DNA of 64,000 nucleotides from Paraniabella defluvii (GTDB taxonomy: Bacteria > Bacteroidota > Bacteroidia > Chitinophagales > Chitinophagaceae). The notes beneath the pieces are model-generated. The model had not been told where the DNA came from. It searched no databases and saw only the letters and a list, made by a program, of their open reading frames with translations. Location: positions 5,518,001-5,582,000 of the forward strand of contig CP079215.1 in the NCBI GenBank assembly GCA_019316985.1, given 5' to 3'. The translations under genes and the position numbers were made by a program. Below, one piece after another: positions 30,794-40,738 of this stretch (position 1 is the first letter of the stretch; every line of letters begins with the position of its first letter).

Positions 30794-31951
30794 TTATTTA
30801 ATCAGCGTTGCCGGAAAATCATGAACAGTTTCACAACATACCTGTTCCATAACCTGCTTTAACTGCGCTTTCAGCATCGCAATGGTATGATCGCCGCCTT
30901 CTTTACCTAAAGCGCCCACGCCATACATAAACGGACGGCCCATAAAGGTGAAATCGGCTCCACAAGCCAGGGCACGTCCAATATCCGGACCCGAACGAAG
31001 CCCGCTGTCGATCATTACTTTGTATTTGGATCTGAATTTATCGGCAAGGCCCTGTAATGGTTTAATGGTAGACTCACCCGCTTCAATCTGGCGGCCTCCA
31101 TGATTAGAAACAATAATACCATCTACACCGATATTGGCGCAAATAGTTGCATCTTCCTCACTTACTACTCCTTTAATCACCAGTTTACCTTTCCACTTGT
31201 CACGGATAGCCTGCACTTTTTCTGCATCCACCCTTCCTGTAAAAGTGGCGTTCATAAACTTACCCAGCTGCTTCATATCCATACCCTTCTTCATATAAGG
31301 CTTTAATGTAGCAAAGGAAGGAATGCCCACTCTTAAAGTTTCAATACCCCAGGCAGGGCACATAGCGGCCTGTATAAAATTGTTGATCGTTTGTTTGGGC
31401 GGCATCGAAAGACCCGCTTTGATCTCGCGGTAACGAAGCCCGAAAGAAGGCACATCGATCAGTACTACCAATACCTCGCAATTCACCGCTTCCAACCGGC
31501 GCAACAGGTCATCGCGCAACTCATTTTGAGTTGGATGGTACAGCTGGAACCAGAATTTACTTTCCGTTAATTCAGCTATCCGTTCGATACTACTGGTTGA
31601 TACCGTACTTAATATATACGGTATATTATATTTTAAAGCAGCTTTGGCCAGGATCTCAGGAGCATTGGGCCACATAAGGCCCTGCAGGCCTACCGGCGCA
31701 ATACCAAAAGGGGCATCATAGGTATGACCAAAAAGTTCGGTTCTCATATCTACCCCGTTGTGCTTTTTGAGATACTGCGGCATCAGGAAAACATTCTTAA
31801 AGTCTTCCTCGTTGCGCCATACGTTCAATTCATCGTTGCAGCCGCCTTCGAGGTAATCGAAAGCAAATTTTGGAATTCTCTTTTTAGCTTTTTTCTTCAG
31901 ATCCGCTACCGACGGATATTTTGTATTGTATTGAAACAAATTTGTGCTCAT
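30794..31951 (-). CDS. FMN-dependent alpha-hydroxy-acid dehydrogenase (L-lactate dehydrogenase-like)
   Basis: An intact 385-residue TIM-barrel flavoprotein. PSVADLKKKAKKRIPKFAFD opens the family domain. APFGIAPVGLQGLMWPNAPE and ILSTVSTSSIERIAELTESK are FMN-site motifs, VSNHGGRQIEAGEST holds the catalytic histidine, and MIDSGLRSGPDIGRALACGA is the C-terminal phosphate-binding part. It most likely oxidises L-lactate to pyruvate, passing electrons to the quinone pool or oxygen; another 2-hydroxy acid is possible. It precedes pta and ackA, so lactate could be turned to acetate with ATP gain. I leave the symbol open because lldD, lactate oxidase and glycolate oxidase share these motifs. Confidence 0.88.
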   Translation of the reverse strand: MSTNLFQYNTKYPSVADLKKKAKKRIPKFAFDYLEGGCNDELNVWRNEEDFKNVFLMPQYLKKHNGVDMRTELFGHTYDAPFGIAPVGLQGLMWPNAPEILAKAALKYNIPYILSTVSTSSIERIAELTESKFWFQLYHPTQNELRDDLLRRLEAVNCEVLVVLIDVPSFGLRYREIKAGLSMPPKQTINNFIQAAMCPAWGIETLRVGIPSFATLKPYMKKGMDMKQLGKFMNATFTGRVDAEKVQAIRDKWKGKLVIKGVVSEEDATICANIGVDGIIVSNHGGRQIEAGESTIKPLQGLADKFRSKYKVMIDSGLRSGPDIGRALACGADFTFMGRPFMYGVGALGKEGGDHTIAMLKAQLKQVMEQVCCETVHDFPATLIK

Positions 31952-32004
31952 AAAAAAATAGATGGGTGCAAATTTAAACTTATAAAACCCACAAGATTAC
32001 TAAA

Positions 32005-32130
32005 CTAATCTTTTTTTGTGTCCTGTACCATCCGGCAGGCATAATATCGCTTGATGGCTGTACCGGCCACAAGCTTATTATCCTTAAAATAATCGCTTAT
32101 GCAGCTGCATTTACCGGCGCTATAATCCAT
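32005..32130 (-). CDS. Possible 41-residue protein downstream of TIM-barrel gene
   Basis: An ATG at 32130, 15 bases after the upstream stop, opens a 41-codon frame reading MDYSAGKCSCISDYFKDNKL, then VAGTAIKRYYACRM and a charged end. It has three cysteines including a CxC. No signal peptide. Not recognised. It may be only a chance frame in the 194-base gap. Confidence 0.25.
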   Translation of the reverse strand: MDYSAGKCSCISDYFKDNKLVAGTAIKRYYACRMVQDTKKD

Positions 32131-32145
32131 AAAGTGCCCGGTGGT

Positions 32146-33026
32146 TTATGGCTGCTCCGGTTGAAATACCTTCTTCAGGTAGGCCACATTCGCACCGTAA
32201 TTGTACTTCACATTCCTGGGTTGACTGGCATCGCGGCTGCGTTCTACCACCAGCCAGCCTTTCCATTTCATTTTATCCAGTGTTTTCTTAATCTTATACA
32301 GGTTGATCTGCGGGTCATTTTCCAGCCATACGCTGTCTTTATTAGTGGCGTGGATCATGGCGATATTTTTGGCACCCAAAGTTTTTAACTCTTTATACAG
32401 GTTCCTGCCTCCTTTTAAAGGATTTGAAAAGTTGAAGTAGATCTTAATAGCCGGTGAACCGATCTCTTTCAACAGCTGCTTTTCCTGTTTAGCAGAAAGC
32501 GCCGTTTCAATGGCGATTACCACTCCAGCCTCCTTAGCCATTTTGCCTACAACTTTTAAACGATTGATCACCGAATCCCTGATGCTCTTGCTGGAAGCAA
32601 TATCACACTGAACACCCATGGGAAGGAAAGCCGTTTTAATACCCATCAACTGCATGGTTTTAATACAGGATGATACCGATTGCAGGTATTCTTCCCTGCC
32701 ACAAAAAGATTGTGCATAATAACCGGTCATCGCCAGGGAGAACAATTCAATACCCTATCTTTTGCCTCCTGCAGGTATTGTTGCCGTATTGAATCTGTGA
32801 GCAGCTTATTATCAAAAGTAGCCCGGTTACCAAGGCCACCCATATCTACTTCCAATCCATCTGCTTTCAATTCTTTAGCCAGGGCAACTGCACTGAGCTT
32901 CTGGCGCTTCAATAACATCAGATCTATCAAACCAATTTTATAACGGCTTTTTTGTGCTGCTGCAGGTAGCGTCAATAATGCTATGACACTACTTAGCAAA
33001 AACAGCTTTTTTATTTGTTGCTTCAT
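32146..33026 (-). CDS. Secreted sugar phosphate isomerase/epimerase-like TIM-barrel protein, frameshifted
   Basis: About 293 residues. MKQQIKKLFLLSSVIALLTL leads to a signal cleavage after PAAAQ, so it is exported. The body is an AP-endonuclease-2/xylose-isomerase-like TIM barrel: GLIDLMLLKRQKLSAVALAK, TAFLPMGVQCDI, VVIAIETALSA, KIYFNFSNPL, and MIHATNKDS with WKGWLVVERS, which are the usual metal-ligand strands. A break near 32755 splits it. Exported members are common in Bacteroidota sugar loci but the reaction is mostly unknown. It ends the catabolic operon. Confidence 0.8.
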
Positions 33027-33121
33027 TTCTAAGGAAGAAGTCCTTGTTTCACGATGCTAAACCAGCACGGGTAAGGAATTATTTTTATGATTATAAACAG
33101 GTGGATGAATGAGTATGTCCA

Positions 33122-34497
33122 TTATTTTATTGCCGCAGCAAACACTTTCTCCAGGTTGGCAAACCCTTTTACGGCATGTGCCGGTAGTTTTTCGCCCTTA
33201 TCACCAAACACATACATATCGGTCATTTTTTCGATGGTAATACCCGATTCATCTATTTGCCCGTTCTTTTCAATGGCGGCCAGGTTCAGGTTCAGGTTTT
33301 TGGCCATAAAGCGGTATACGGCCGTTCTTTTATTAATGCCAAAATCATGTTTCTCATCAGGCAGGTGCACGTTGGTCACATTCTCTTTTTTACCATACCA
33401 GCTATACATTTTCTGCAGGTAAGGGAAGTCATGCTCAGGCATTTTGTCGGTCCAGTCGCCGCCATCGGATACCAAAAGCTGTGGATTAGGAGCCGCCATA
33501 GCCGCCAGCTCCAGGTTATCCGTTCCACCGCCACACATAAATACCGGCATACCACTTTCGCAGGGGCAACCGCCATACATATAGGAAGACACTGAAACCA
33601 CCGGGGCAGAAACTTTAATACGTTCGTCAATAGCAGTCATCAGAACAGTATGGCTACCACCTCCCGATCCGCCGGTGATCCCCACACGATTAGGATCGGC
33701 TTCTTTCAACGTTAAGAGGTAATCCAGGATACGGATAGCACCTAATGTTTGTATGGTTTGCGACAGCGCTTTCCTATGATCGGCATATTCAAATTGCAAG
33801 CCCGATTCGCCCCATCCAAACAGATCATAGCTGATCGTGATAGCCCCATTTTAGCCAAAGCTGCACAACGCAGCTGGCAATCGGCTCGAAAACGGTGGTC
33901 AGCCCAATGCCCATCAGGGTTTAGAATTACCGGAACCTTGCCTTTAATCTTTGCAGGACGATAAACAGATCCATTAACCCAAACGCCTTTTAATATTTCG
34001 ATAGCAATATTCTCTACTGTGTAACCATTATGTTTTCTTTTGGGTGTAATAATGGGCTGACTGATAGGATAAGCGGGCAATTTTGATAACTGTAAGGCTT
34101 CCATGATACAAGGGCGTAGCATTTTCTTTCGCGCTTCCCATTCGGTAAGATTTTTATACTGCGCAGCAATACGATCCAGCTCAGCCCATCCTTCCGCCAC
34201 CGGCCAACGATAATATTCAAACTCGCTTACCTTGTACTTCTTATTCCCATCGGGTTTTACTTTCAAATCAAAAGGCGCCAGTACATTTTTTAAAGTCTCA
34301 TCTACATCCGTACGATAACGCCATTTAGCATATTTCAGATTTTTTCCGGCTACCAGTTTCTCATCAGCCCGAATAGTTACGCCATAATGCTGCTCGATAT
34401 CTTTTAAAACATCCTTTAAAGGCAATTCATAGGCTCCATCGCTGTTATTGGATTGAGCGAAGGTAGTAAATGAAACCGCCATAAGCATTAACAACAT
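33122..34497 (-). CDS. Exported alpha/beta hydrolase (acetyl-xylan-esterase-like) with N-terminal STN/DUF4974-like domain, frameshifted
   Basis: About 459 residues. I choose the ATG at 34497 because MLLMLMAVSFTTFAQ is a clean signal peptide; an upstream ATG (34623) would put translated repeat sequence before it. Residues about 20-85 (LPLKDVLKDIEQHYGVTIRA, then DVDETLKNVLAPFDLKVKP) resemble the STN/DUF4974 fold seen in secretins, TonB receptors and anti-sigma factors. The hydrolase part has VPVILNPDGHWADHR, the nucleophile elbow GITGGSGGGSHTVL and a late HDFG histidine region. A break near 33840 is repaired to ISYDLFGWGESGLQFE. It follows a symporter gene. It probably removes acetyl or other ester groups from the glycan. 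Confidence 0.78.
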
Positions 34498-34499
34498 TG

Positions 34500-34568
34500 T
34501 TGTCACCTTGAGCCTGGCGAAGGCTACCATACAGGTTCTCCCTATTTCGTCAATCTTAATATGACAAC
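34500..34568. repeat. Dispersed hairpin repeat before the esterase start
   Basis: TGTCACCTTGAGCCTGGCGA with AAGGCTACC at the left and ATTTCGTCAATCTTAATATG with ACA at the right. It fills the gap between the symporter stop and the esterase signal peptide, and is open in the esterase frame. Confidence 0.6.
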
Positions 34569-34630
34569 CCGTTTGTAATGGACTATAAATTCTATTTCTT
34601 AAATATGTTGAATGCTTCGTCATAACTATT

Positions 34631-36187
34631 TTATTTTTCGTTTGCTTCCAGCTTCCTGTTCTTTTTCCAGTTGCTGAACAGCAGGTTGGGCGCTACTTCC
34701 GGCTTGGGGAAGAAGAGGCTGGCCACGTATCCAACTCCAATTAACACCAGGTGACTGTATACGCCCAACATGAGCTTATTATGTGTAAAATTATAGGATC
34801 CCAAATCAAGTAATAGCTTAGGTTCTTTTAAACCGATAGGCGTAGAGGTAAGAAACGCATAAGCCGTAAAAAGGATACAGGTAATAATACCGATATTAAC
34901 GCCCTGCCGGTTGGCACGCGCACTGAATAAGCCCAGCAGGAAAATGCCCACTATACCGCCCGAGAAGATGGCATAGATGGTAAAAATAATTCCCAATACA
35001 CCTTCATCGCCCGATAATATATACAGCGCTCCAATGCCCACTGTTAACAAACCAGAAATCACTACAAATAGTTTACTGGCTTTCAAATATTGCTTATCTG
35101 TCTTACCCGGAACAATCTTTTTATAGTAATCTTCCACGCCTACTGCAGCCAGCGAATTCAGATCAGCGCTCAAACTGCATATTGCCGCAGATAACAGGGC
35201 TGCAATAATAAATCCGATAACACCCGGTGGTAATTGGGTCATAATGAAATGCGGAAAGGCAGCTTCTGCTTTCATACCAACCGGTGCACCATTCTGTTTA
35301 TAGTATACAAATAAAGCCGTACCGATCAGCATAAACATGGTCCAGATAGGAACGGTTAACGAGATACCCAGGAAAGAAGCTTTAATAGCATCTTTATCTG
35401 TTTTTGCTGTAAGGTATCTTTGTACTACTGTTTGATCTGTGGCGTATTTTTGTATCGCATAAAAGGCTCCGTTAATGATCATAACGATCAATGTAAGTTG
35501 CTTAAAGTCGAAATCATAGGGGCCGAAACCTGTACGATTGTTTTCTGTGGCAATCCTAATAGCTTCAGGAATACCACCTTTAATAGAACTTAACAGCACC
35601 GTTAAACATACAATACCGCTGAAGAAGAGCATAAAGCCCTGGAATACATCCAGCCATATTACAGCCTGAATCCCTCCTTTAAGGTTCACAATTATTAGTA
35701 TAATCCCTACTACGGCTAACACAATAAAAGGATCGACATGGATCATTTCTTTAATGGCAATAGCAATCAGGAATAATACAGTACCCATGCCTGCAAATTG
35801 CCGTATAATAAATGAAAGAGAGCTGTAATAACGGGCAAAGCTGCCAAATCTTTTCTCGAAGTATTCATAGGTACTTAACCCAATCGATTTCCTGAATAAG
35901 GGAACGATAAACCATATGCATCCCAATAATACAATCGGAACCATTAGTCCCTGTACGAGCAGGATCCAGTTGCTGGTATACCCCTGTGCAGGGTAACCCA
36001 GGAAAGTAACACTGCTGATCAAAGTGGCCAGCAATGATAAACCTAATGCCCAGGAGGGAATATTCCCTTTGGATAAAAAGAAGTTTTGAGTGGAGGTTTG
36101 TTTTTTCGAAAATTTAAATCCCAGGAATACGGTTATTCCCAGAACGAGAATGATAATGGCAAAATCAATAAAATGCAATCGGCTCAT
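34631..36187 (-). CDS. Sodium:solute symporter (SSS family), intact
   Basis: A 518-residue inner-membrane transporter with an unbroken frame and about 14 hydrophobic helices. MSRLHFIDFAIIILVLGITV starts helix 1; LATLISSVTFLGYPAQGYTS and YEYFEKRFGSFARYYSS are typical SSS loops, and GFIIAALLSAAICSLSADLN covers the sodium-site helix. It is the second symporter of the acid-sugar operon, after the DUF1537 kinase. I infer import of a monosaccharide or sugar acid released by the adjacent locus; selectivity cannot be read. Confidence 0.93.
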   Translation of the reverse strand: MSRLHFIDFAIIILVLGITVFLGFKFSKKQTSTQNFFLSKGNIPSWALGLSLLATLISSVTFLGYPAQGYTSNWILLVQGLMVPIVLLGCIWFIVPLFRKSIGLSTYEYFEKRFGSFARYYSSLSFIIRQFAGMGTVLFLIAIAIKEMIHVDPFIVLAVVGIILIIVNLKGGIQAVIWLDVFQGFMLFFSGIVCLTVLLSSIKGGIPEAIRIATENNRTGFGPYDFDFKQLTLIVMIINGAFYAIQKYATDQTVVQRYLTAKTDKDAIKASFLGISLTVPIWTMFMLIGTALFVYYKQNGAPVGMKAEAAFPHFIMTQLPPGVIGFIIAALLSAAICSLSADLNSLAAVGVEDYYKKIVPGKTDKQYLKASKLFVVISGLLTVGIGALYILSGDEGVLGIIFTIYAIFSGGIVGIFLLGLFSARANRQGVNIGIITCILFTAYAFLTSTPIGLKEPKLLLDLGSYNFTHNKLMLGVYSHLVLIGVGYVASLFFPKPEVAPNLLFSNWKKNRKLEANEK

Positions 36188-36330
36188 GTCGTTATTTATT
36201 TTTGCTGGCCTTAGCCAACTTTGGGCATGTTATTTTTACAGGGTTAGGATCAATTCACAATCGAACAAAAGACTCTTTTATAACAACCTTTAGACACCTC
36301 TAAACTGAAGGGAATGTTCAGGAGTTGCCC

Positions 36331-37458
36331 TTAAACATCTTCATACAATTTATATTTTTGCCTGATAGGTTGCGGTAAATCATAACTGCCTGGCTTCACG
36401 GTAATCAACATATCACCCCTTTCATCTGCACCACCCCGCTCCCACTCGTATACCGGTTCAAAGCAGTTCATTCCGAAAGCCTGGAAGACCGCTGCAGCAG
36501 TAGCGCCTCCTTCAATTAACAACTCGTCTATCGTAAATTGGCCGGCAAGCATTTTAACACGCTCTGCCATTTTAATGCGCAGGCTGGCTGCTTCAAAAGC
36601 AGACGAGCTAATCGTTTCATCGAATGCCACAATCAACCGTTGATGTTGCCGCAGTATCTCTACAGCGTTCTCTATCCATATATCCGGTTTGCTATCATCA
36701 GCCATCATACCGCTATCCATATAGGCCGTATAGCTGCTGCCAAAATACCTGATCAGCTCCACGCTCTTATTAAATGAGGTGCCGCTTACGTATACATGAG
36801 CATTACTTAAAACAGGACTACCGGGTTTTGCATATTTCTTATACCTACGTTTTAGCAAGGCCTCAAAAAAATCGCCTGATCCTGCGGCGATACAAGAAGC
36901 ATCTACCTGTGCCGCCCATTGATCTACCTCATCGATCGCTGCAGCTGATGACACCATATTTAAACCCTCCGCTAGTTTGTCCCCTTTGTTCAATACTGTA
37001 ACGGGATGACCTAACATTTCTGCAATATCTGAAGACTGAATGGCAAATTCAGGATCTTTTGCGAAGCTGGTATGGCTGATTGCAATACCATCGATAAAAT
37101 ACTGCCTGTTCCTGATCGTTCTGCCTAAAGAGGGATTAGCCGGTAAGATCAGGGCTTTATCTATACCCAGCACTTCCAGCTGTATATTCAGCTCATCTGC
37201 GACATAGCCTCTTAAAACAGAATCGGTCTTTTTGAATATGAAATCCGGCTGCAGTTGCACAGCCACCTGTGTAGCCGATTTCACAGCCTGCACGGCATCA
37301 TTCTTCTTCATCGACCGGCTATCTGTTGAAACAATATATACATCGGCATCACCCTGCAGCGATCCGTCGAGGCAAAGCGAAACCTTTAAGCCGTAGCCCA
37401 GGCTAATGCCCGCCAGCTCGGCTGCCCCTGTAAAATCATCTGCGATAATAACGATCAT
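36331..37458 (-). CDS. Four-carbon acid sugar kinase (DUF1537, DtnK-like)
   Basis: 375 residues, intact from the ATG at 37458 (MIVIIADDFTGAAELAGISL), the family-specific start; an earlier ATG at 37512 adds a poor extension. IFKKTDSVLRGYVADEL and LPANPSLGRTIRNRQYFIDG are typical of the N-terminal acid-sugar-binding domain. LLIEGGATAAAVFQAFG and LITVKPGSYDLP belong to the ATP-binding C-terminal domain. Characterised members phosphorylate D-threonate (DtnK), D-erythronate-type or 3-oxo-tetronate substrates at C4. The pdxA-like gene directly upstream on the same strand supports a DtnK-type D-threonate or erythronate kinase. The exact stereoisomer is inferred, not shown. Confidence 0.87.
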   Translation of the reverse strand: MIVIIADDFTGAAELAGISLGYGLKVSLCLDGSLQGDADVYIVSTDSRSMKKNDAVQAVKSATQVAVQLQPDFIFKKTDSVLRGYVADELNIQLEVLGIDKALILPANPSLGRTIRNRQYFIDGIAISHTSFAKDPEFAIQSSDIAEMLGHPVTVLNKGDKLAEGLNMVSSAAAIDEVDQWAAQVDASCIAAGSGDFFEALLKRRYKKYAKPGSPVLSNAHVYVSGTSFNKSVELIRYFGSSYTAYMDSGMMADDSKPDIWIENAVEILRQHQRLIVAFDETISSSAFEAASLRIKMAERVKMLAGQFTIDELLIEGGATAAAVFQAFGMNCFEPVYEWERGGADERGDMLITVKPGSYDLPQPIRQKYKLYEDV

Positions 37459-37529
37459 AAAGTGAGAGATGAATGGTGAATGATGAGTAGTGAGTTGTGA
37501 ATGGACACTCATTACTACTTACTGATTAC

Positions 37530-38560
37530 TCATTTCTTATTGTTCGCCAGCTGAACAGCGCTTTCTATCGCCAGTATCATGGCATCCGGGCTTGCAATAC
37601 CTTTACCCGCAATTTCAAAGGCGGTTCCATGATCAACTGATGTTCTTATTATCGGCAGGCCCAGGGTGATGTTTACACCTTTCACACTTTCCATCTGCTG
37701 CTTTGCTGCATTCCACTTAAAGCCGGCTAATTTGAAAGGAATATGTCCCTGGTCGTGGTACATGGCTACTACCCCGCCATAAGCCCCGTGGCTGCTTTGG
37801 CAAACATGGTATCGGGAGGCACAGGCCCTTCCACATCATAGCCACGGCTGCGCGCTTCTTCAACCGCAGGCAATATTTCCTGGTCATCCTCGGTACCAAA
37901 TAGCCCGCTATCACCGGCATGTGGGTTTAAACCCGCAACGCCGATTTTTAAGTTGGTCTTACCCAGGCTTGTAAGCCCCTTACGCAACAATTCAATTACT
38001 TCCAATATGCGATCTTTCTTAACCAGGTCGCAAGCCTGCCTTAATGATACGTGTGTGCTTACGTGAATCACATTGATATGATCCTCCACCAGTAACATGG
38101 CGTATTTTTTTGTATTGGTGTAGTGCGCATAGATTTCGGTATGGCCTGCAAAATGATGACCGGCTTCATTGATCGATTTTTTGTTGATCGGTCCGGTAAC
38201 CGTAGCATCTACTTCACCTGCCAATGCCAGCTGTATCACTTTCTCCACTGACCTGAAACTGGCTTCGCCGCACATCGCATCAATTTTACCGTACTCTAGC
38301 TTTGACGTATCCACATTTTTCAAATCTACCACATCGATCGTACCAAAAGCAAAGCGAGCATCTGCAGGCTTCTCAATACGGTTTACTTTTACATCCAGGC
38401 CTAACTCAGTAATGACCTTCTCAAACACACCGGCATCACCCGCAATCAGTGGTCTGCATATCTCGTATATTTTTTTATCTTTTAAGGCTTTCAAGGCAAT
38501 CTCGGGACCAATACTGGCCGGATCGCCCATTGTAATAGCTATTACCGGTAAACTGCTCAT
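37530..38560 (-). CDS. PdxA2-type 4-phospho-four-carbon-acid dehydrogenase, frameshifted
   Basis: About 343 residues of the PdxA family. ITMGDPASIGPEIALKALKD is the start motif; VTGPINKKSINEAG, AGHTEIYAHYTNT, LNPHAGDSGLFGTEDD and MYHDQGHIPFKLAGF carry the metal-site histidines and substrate contacts. One break at about 37764-37777, at a GGGG run, is repaired to GLMAGGYGGVVAMYHDQG-like sequence. PdxA proper acts in pyridoxal phosphate synthesis; PdxA2 paralogues oxidise D-threonate- or D-erythronate-4-phosphate with decarboxylation to dihydroxyacetone phosphate. Placement between a DapA-family gene (5 bases) and the DUF1537 kinase (71 bases) makes the catabolic role much more likely. Confidence 0.88.
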
Positions 38561-38565
38561 TATTA

Positions 38566-39469
38566 CTAGTTGAAGTTTATTTGCTTTAAATGTTGTACTA
38601 ATTCCGCGGCCTGTTCTTCACCCTGCGGTTGCAAAGGTGGCATCACCACTGCCTGGCAAAGTCCGCGCTCCTGCATCAATACTTTTAATGCCCACAGGCT
38701 CTCCCCAGTGTTCGGCCAGACTGATACAGGTTGCCGCCTGTGTCGCTATGCTGCTGCATTTCGTAAGCCAGCTCCTTATTCTCAGCCTGAACCGCTTCCA
38801 GCATTTTTTTATAGATGCCTGGGAACACATTGCCTGTACTCGGTATCAGGCCATCGCTGCCGCCCAACAACGCATCCGCAGACCTGGCTGCCCATCCCAG
38901 GAAATGCCCAAAGTCCGTGCGGCCTTTCCACAGCTGCAATGATTGCTGCAATCTCTCATCGCTACGCTCCGAGTCTTTGGTAGCTACTATATTAGGATGA
39001 TGACTCAACTCATCTATTATGGATAGCGGAATGCTCATATGCGTAGTAGCAGGTATATTGTAGATGATCAATGGCACGGATATCGCATTGGCCAGGTCTT
39101 CAAAATATTTACTCATCTGGCTTTCTGTCAACACATAGTAGGAAGGCAAAGTAGCGGCTACTGCATCTACGCCCTGATCAGCACAGAAATTCGCAAAATC
39201 AATGGACTCACTGATGACATTGGAAGAAACACCTGCATAAAGAACAGAGCCTGGTTTTTTAAATTTCGCAGCAGCTGCTACGTAATCTTTCTTTTGCTGT
39301 AAAGAAAGAGAAGGCGCTTCCCCGTAGTTCCCAATATAAAAGGTGATGTATTGTGCGCGTAGAAATTATTAAATATTTTTTCTACTGCTACCTCGTCAAT
39401 AGCAAACGCTGGTGTAAGCGGCGTTACAGCCGGCACAATCACTCCCTTAAATTTCTTTTTTATACTCAT
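38566..39469 (-). CDS. DapA/NanA-family class I aldolase (paralogue 2), frameshifted
   Basis: About 301 residues. The ATG at 39469 gives MSIKKKFKGVIVPAVTPLTP. After repair near 39330 the motif GTTGEAPSLSLQQKKDYV appears (pyruvate-binding GTTGE). VPLIIYNIPATTHMS carries the catalytic tyrosine and NIVATKDSERSDE the Schiff-base lysine. Breaks near 39150-39280 and 38720 complete the chain to EEQAAELVQHLKQINFN, stop 38566-38568. Members cleave or form 2-keto-3-deoxy acids through a pyruvate-lysine imine (NanA, KDG aldolase, DapA). Next to pdxA2 and an iron ADH, I read it as an aldolase for a keto-deoxy sugar acid giving pyruvate. Confidence 0.87.
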
Positions 39470-39550
39470 TGATCTATTTTTATCTTGTTTCCTGGAGGCA
39501 GGAAACATAGCTTTAAAATTTTGTTTCGTGTGGACACGAAACAAGGTATT

Positions 39551-40707
39551 TTATCCCATTGCTGCCTTATAAATCGCTATTGCATCCTCCTCTGAGATCT
39601 CTCTTGGATTATTCTTCAGCAACCGCTGTACTTTCATCGCATCTGCAGCCATTTGAGGGATCGCATCCTCCGGTACATTTACCTCTTTTAATGTAAGCGG
39701 GATACCACAAGCTTTAATAATAGATTTGATACGCTCTACACCCGCCGCTGCTGTAGCTGCATCATCCGCTTGTTTGTCGCACCCTAAAGCTATAGCCACT
39801 TCAGCGTACTTCTTAGTAGCTGATGGGATATTATACTCCATCACATACGGCAATAACAAGGCATTAGATAAGCCATGCGCCAGGTGAAACATACTTCCCA
39901 GCGGATAAGAAAGTGCATGTACCCCTGCTGTATTCACGGGCCCAAGGCAGAAGCCCCCAACAGACTACCCATTGCTACTTTCTCCCGGGCTTCTACATTA
40001 TTTCCCTGCTTTACTGCCGTTTCGATATGGACGGCAATTAAACGCATGCCCTCGTAAGCCATCATATCTATAAACGGCTGCGCAAATTTATTGGTATAGG
40101 CTTCCATGCAATGCGTCAGCGCATCAATACCTGTAGCAGCTGTGATTGCCGGGGAACCGAAATAGTCAGTAAAGGATCTACATAAACAATATCAGGCACC
40201 AGGAAAGGACTAATGATTCCTTTTTTTCTGGTTATCTGCATCATCTACAAGGATCGCATTAGGTGAAGCTTCGCTGCCGGTTCCCGAGGTAGCCGGTACA
40301 CAAATCAGTTTCTTTTTCCTGCCCTTCAACAAGCCAATACCTACGTATTCCCTCAACTGTTGCTCATTATCCAGTTGTGCTGCAACCAGCTTGGCGATAT
40401 CCAATACGCTACCACCACCAATACCGATAACCACATCAGGATTAAACTGATGAACAGGTTGCATCAGTTTTTCAAAGTCGCTAAACGTAGGTTCCTGTAC
40501 AATACTGGTATCTGTTTGTACTGCAATACCTGCATCCTCCAATTGCTTTGTAAAACCTGCAATGGCATTTTGCAAAGGGATAATTGTTGCAATAAATACT
40601 TTAGATGGCTGTAGGCCTTGTACTTCTGCTGCTAATTGTTCTAAACTTCCATTGGCAAAAACCAGCTTGCCCGGAAAAAATATCTTTAAATTATTCTTCA
40701 GTTCCAC
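39551..40707 (-). CDS. Iron-containing alcohol dehydrogenase, frameshifted
   Basis: About 385 residues of the Fe-ADH family. The NAD-binding part has VVIGIGGGSVLDIAKLVAAQ and LICVPATSGTGSEASPNAIL. The metal-binding half has ALTHCMEAYTNKF, VNTAGVHALSYPLGSMFHLA and HGLSNALLLPYVMEYN, with the conserved histidines. Breaks lie near 40215 and 39945. Such enzymes reduce aldehydes (lactaldehyde, succinate semialdehyde, hydroxy-acid aldehydes) with NAD(P)H, or the reverse. Flanked by two aldolase genes, it is well placed to reduce the aldehyde product of aldol cleavage. Confidence 0.9.
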
Positions 40708-40738
40708 TCCTATAATAGTTCGTTCTTTAATCTTTTAC

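Noticed and set aside
37530..38560. PdxA as part of vitamin B6 synthesis
   Set aside because: The gene lies in a catabolic operon beside a DUF1537 kinase and an aldolase, with no other pyridoxine genes near.
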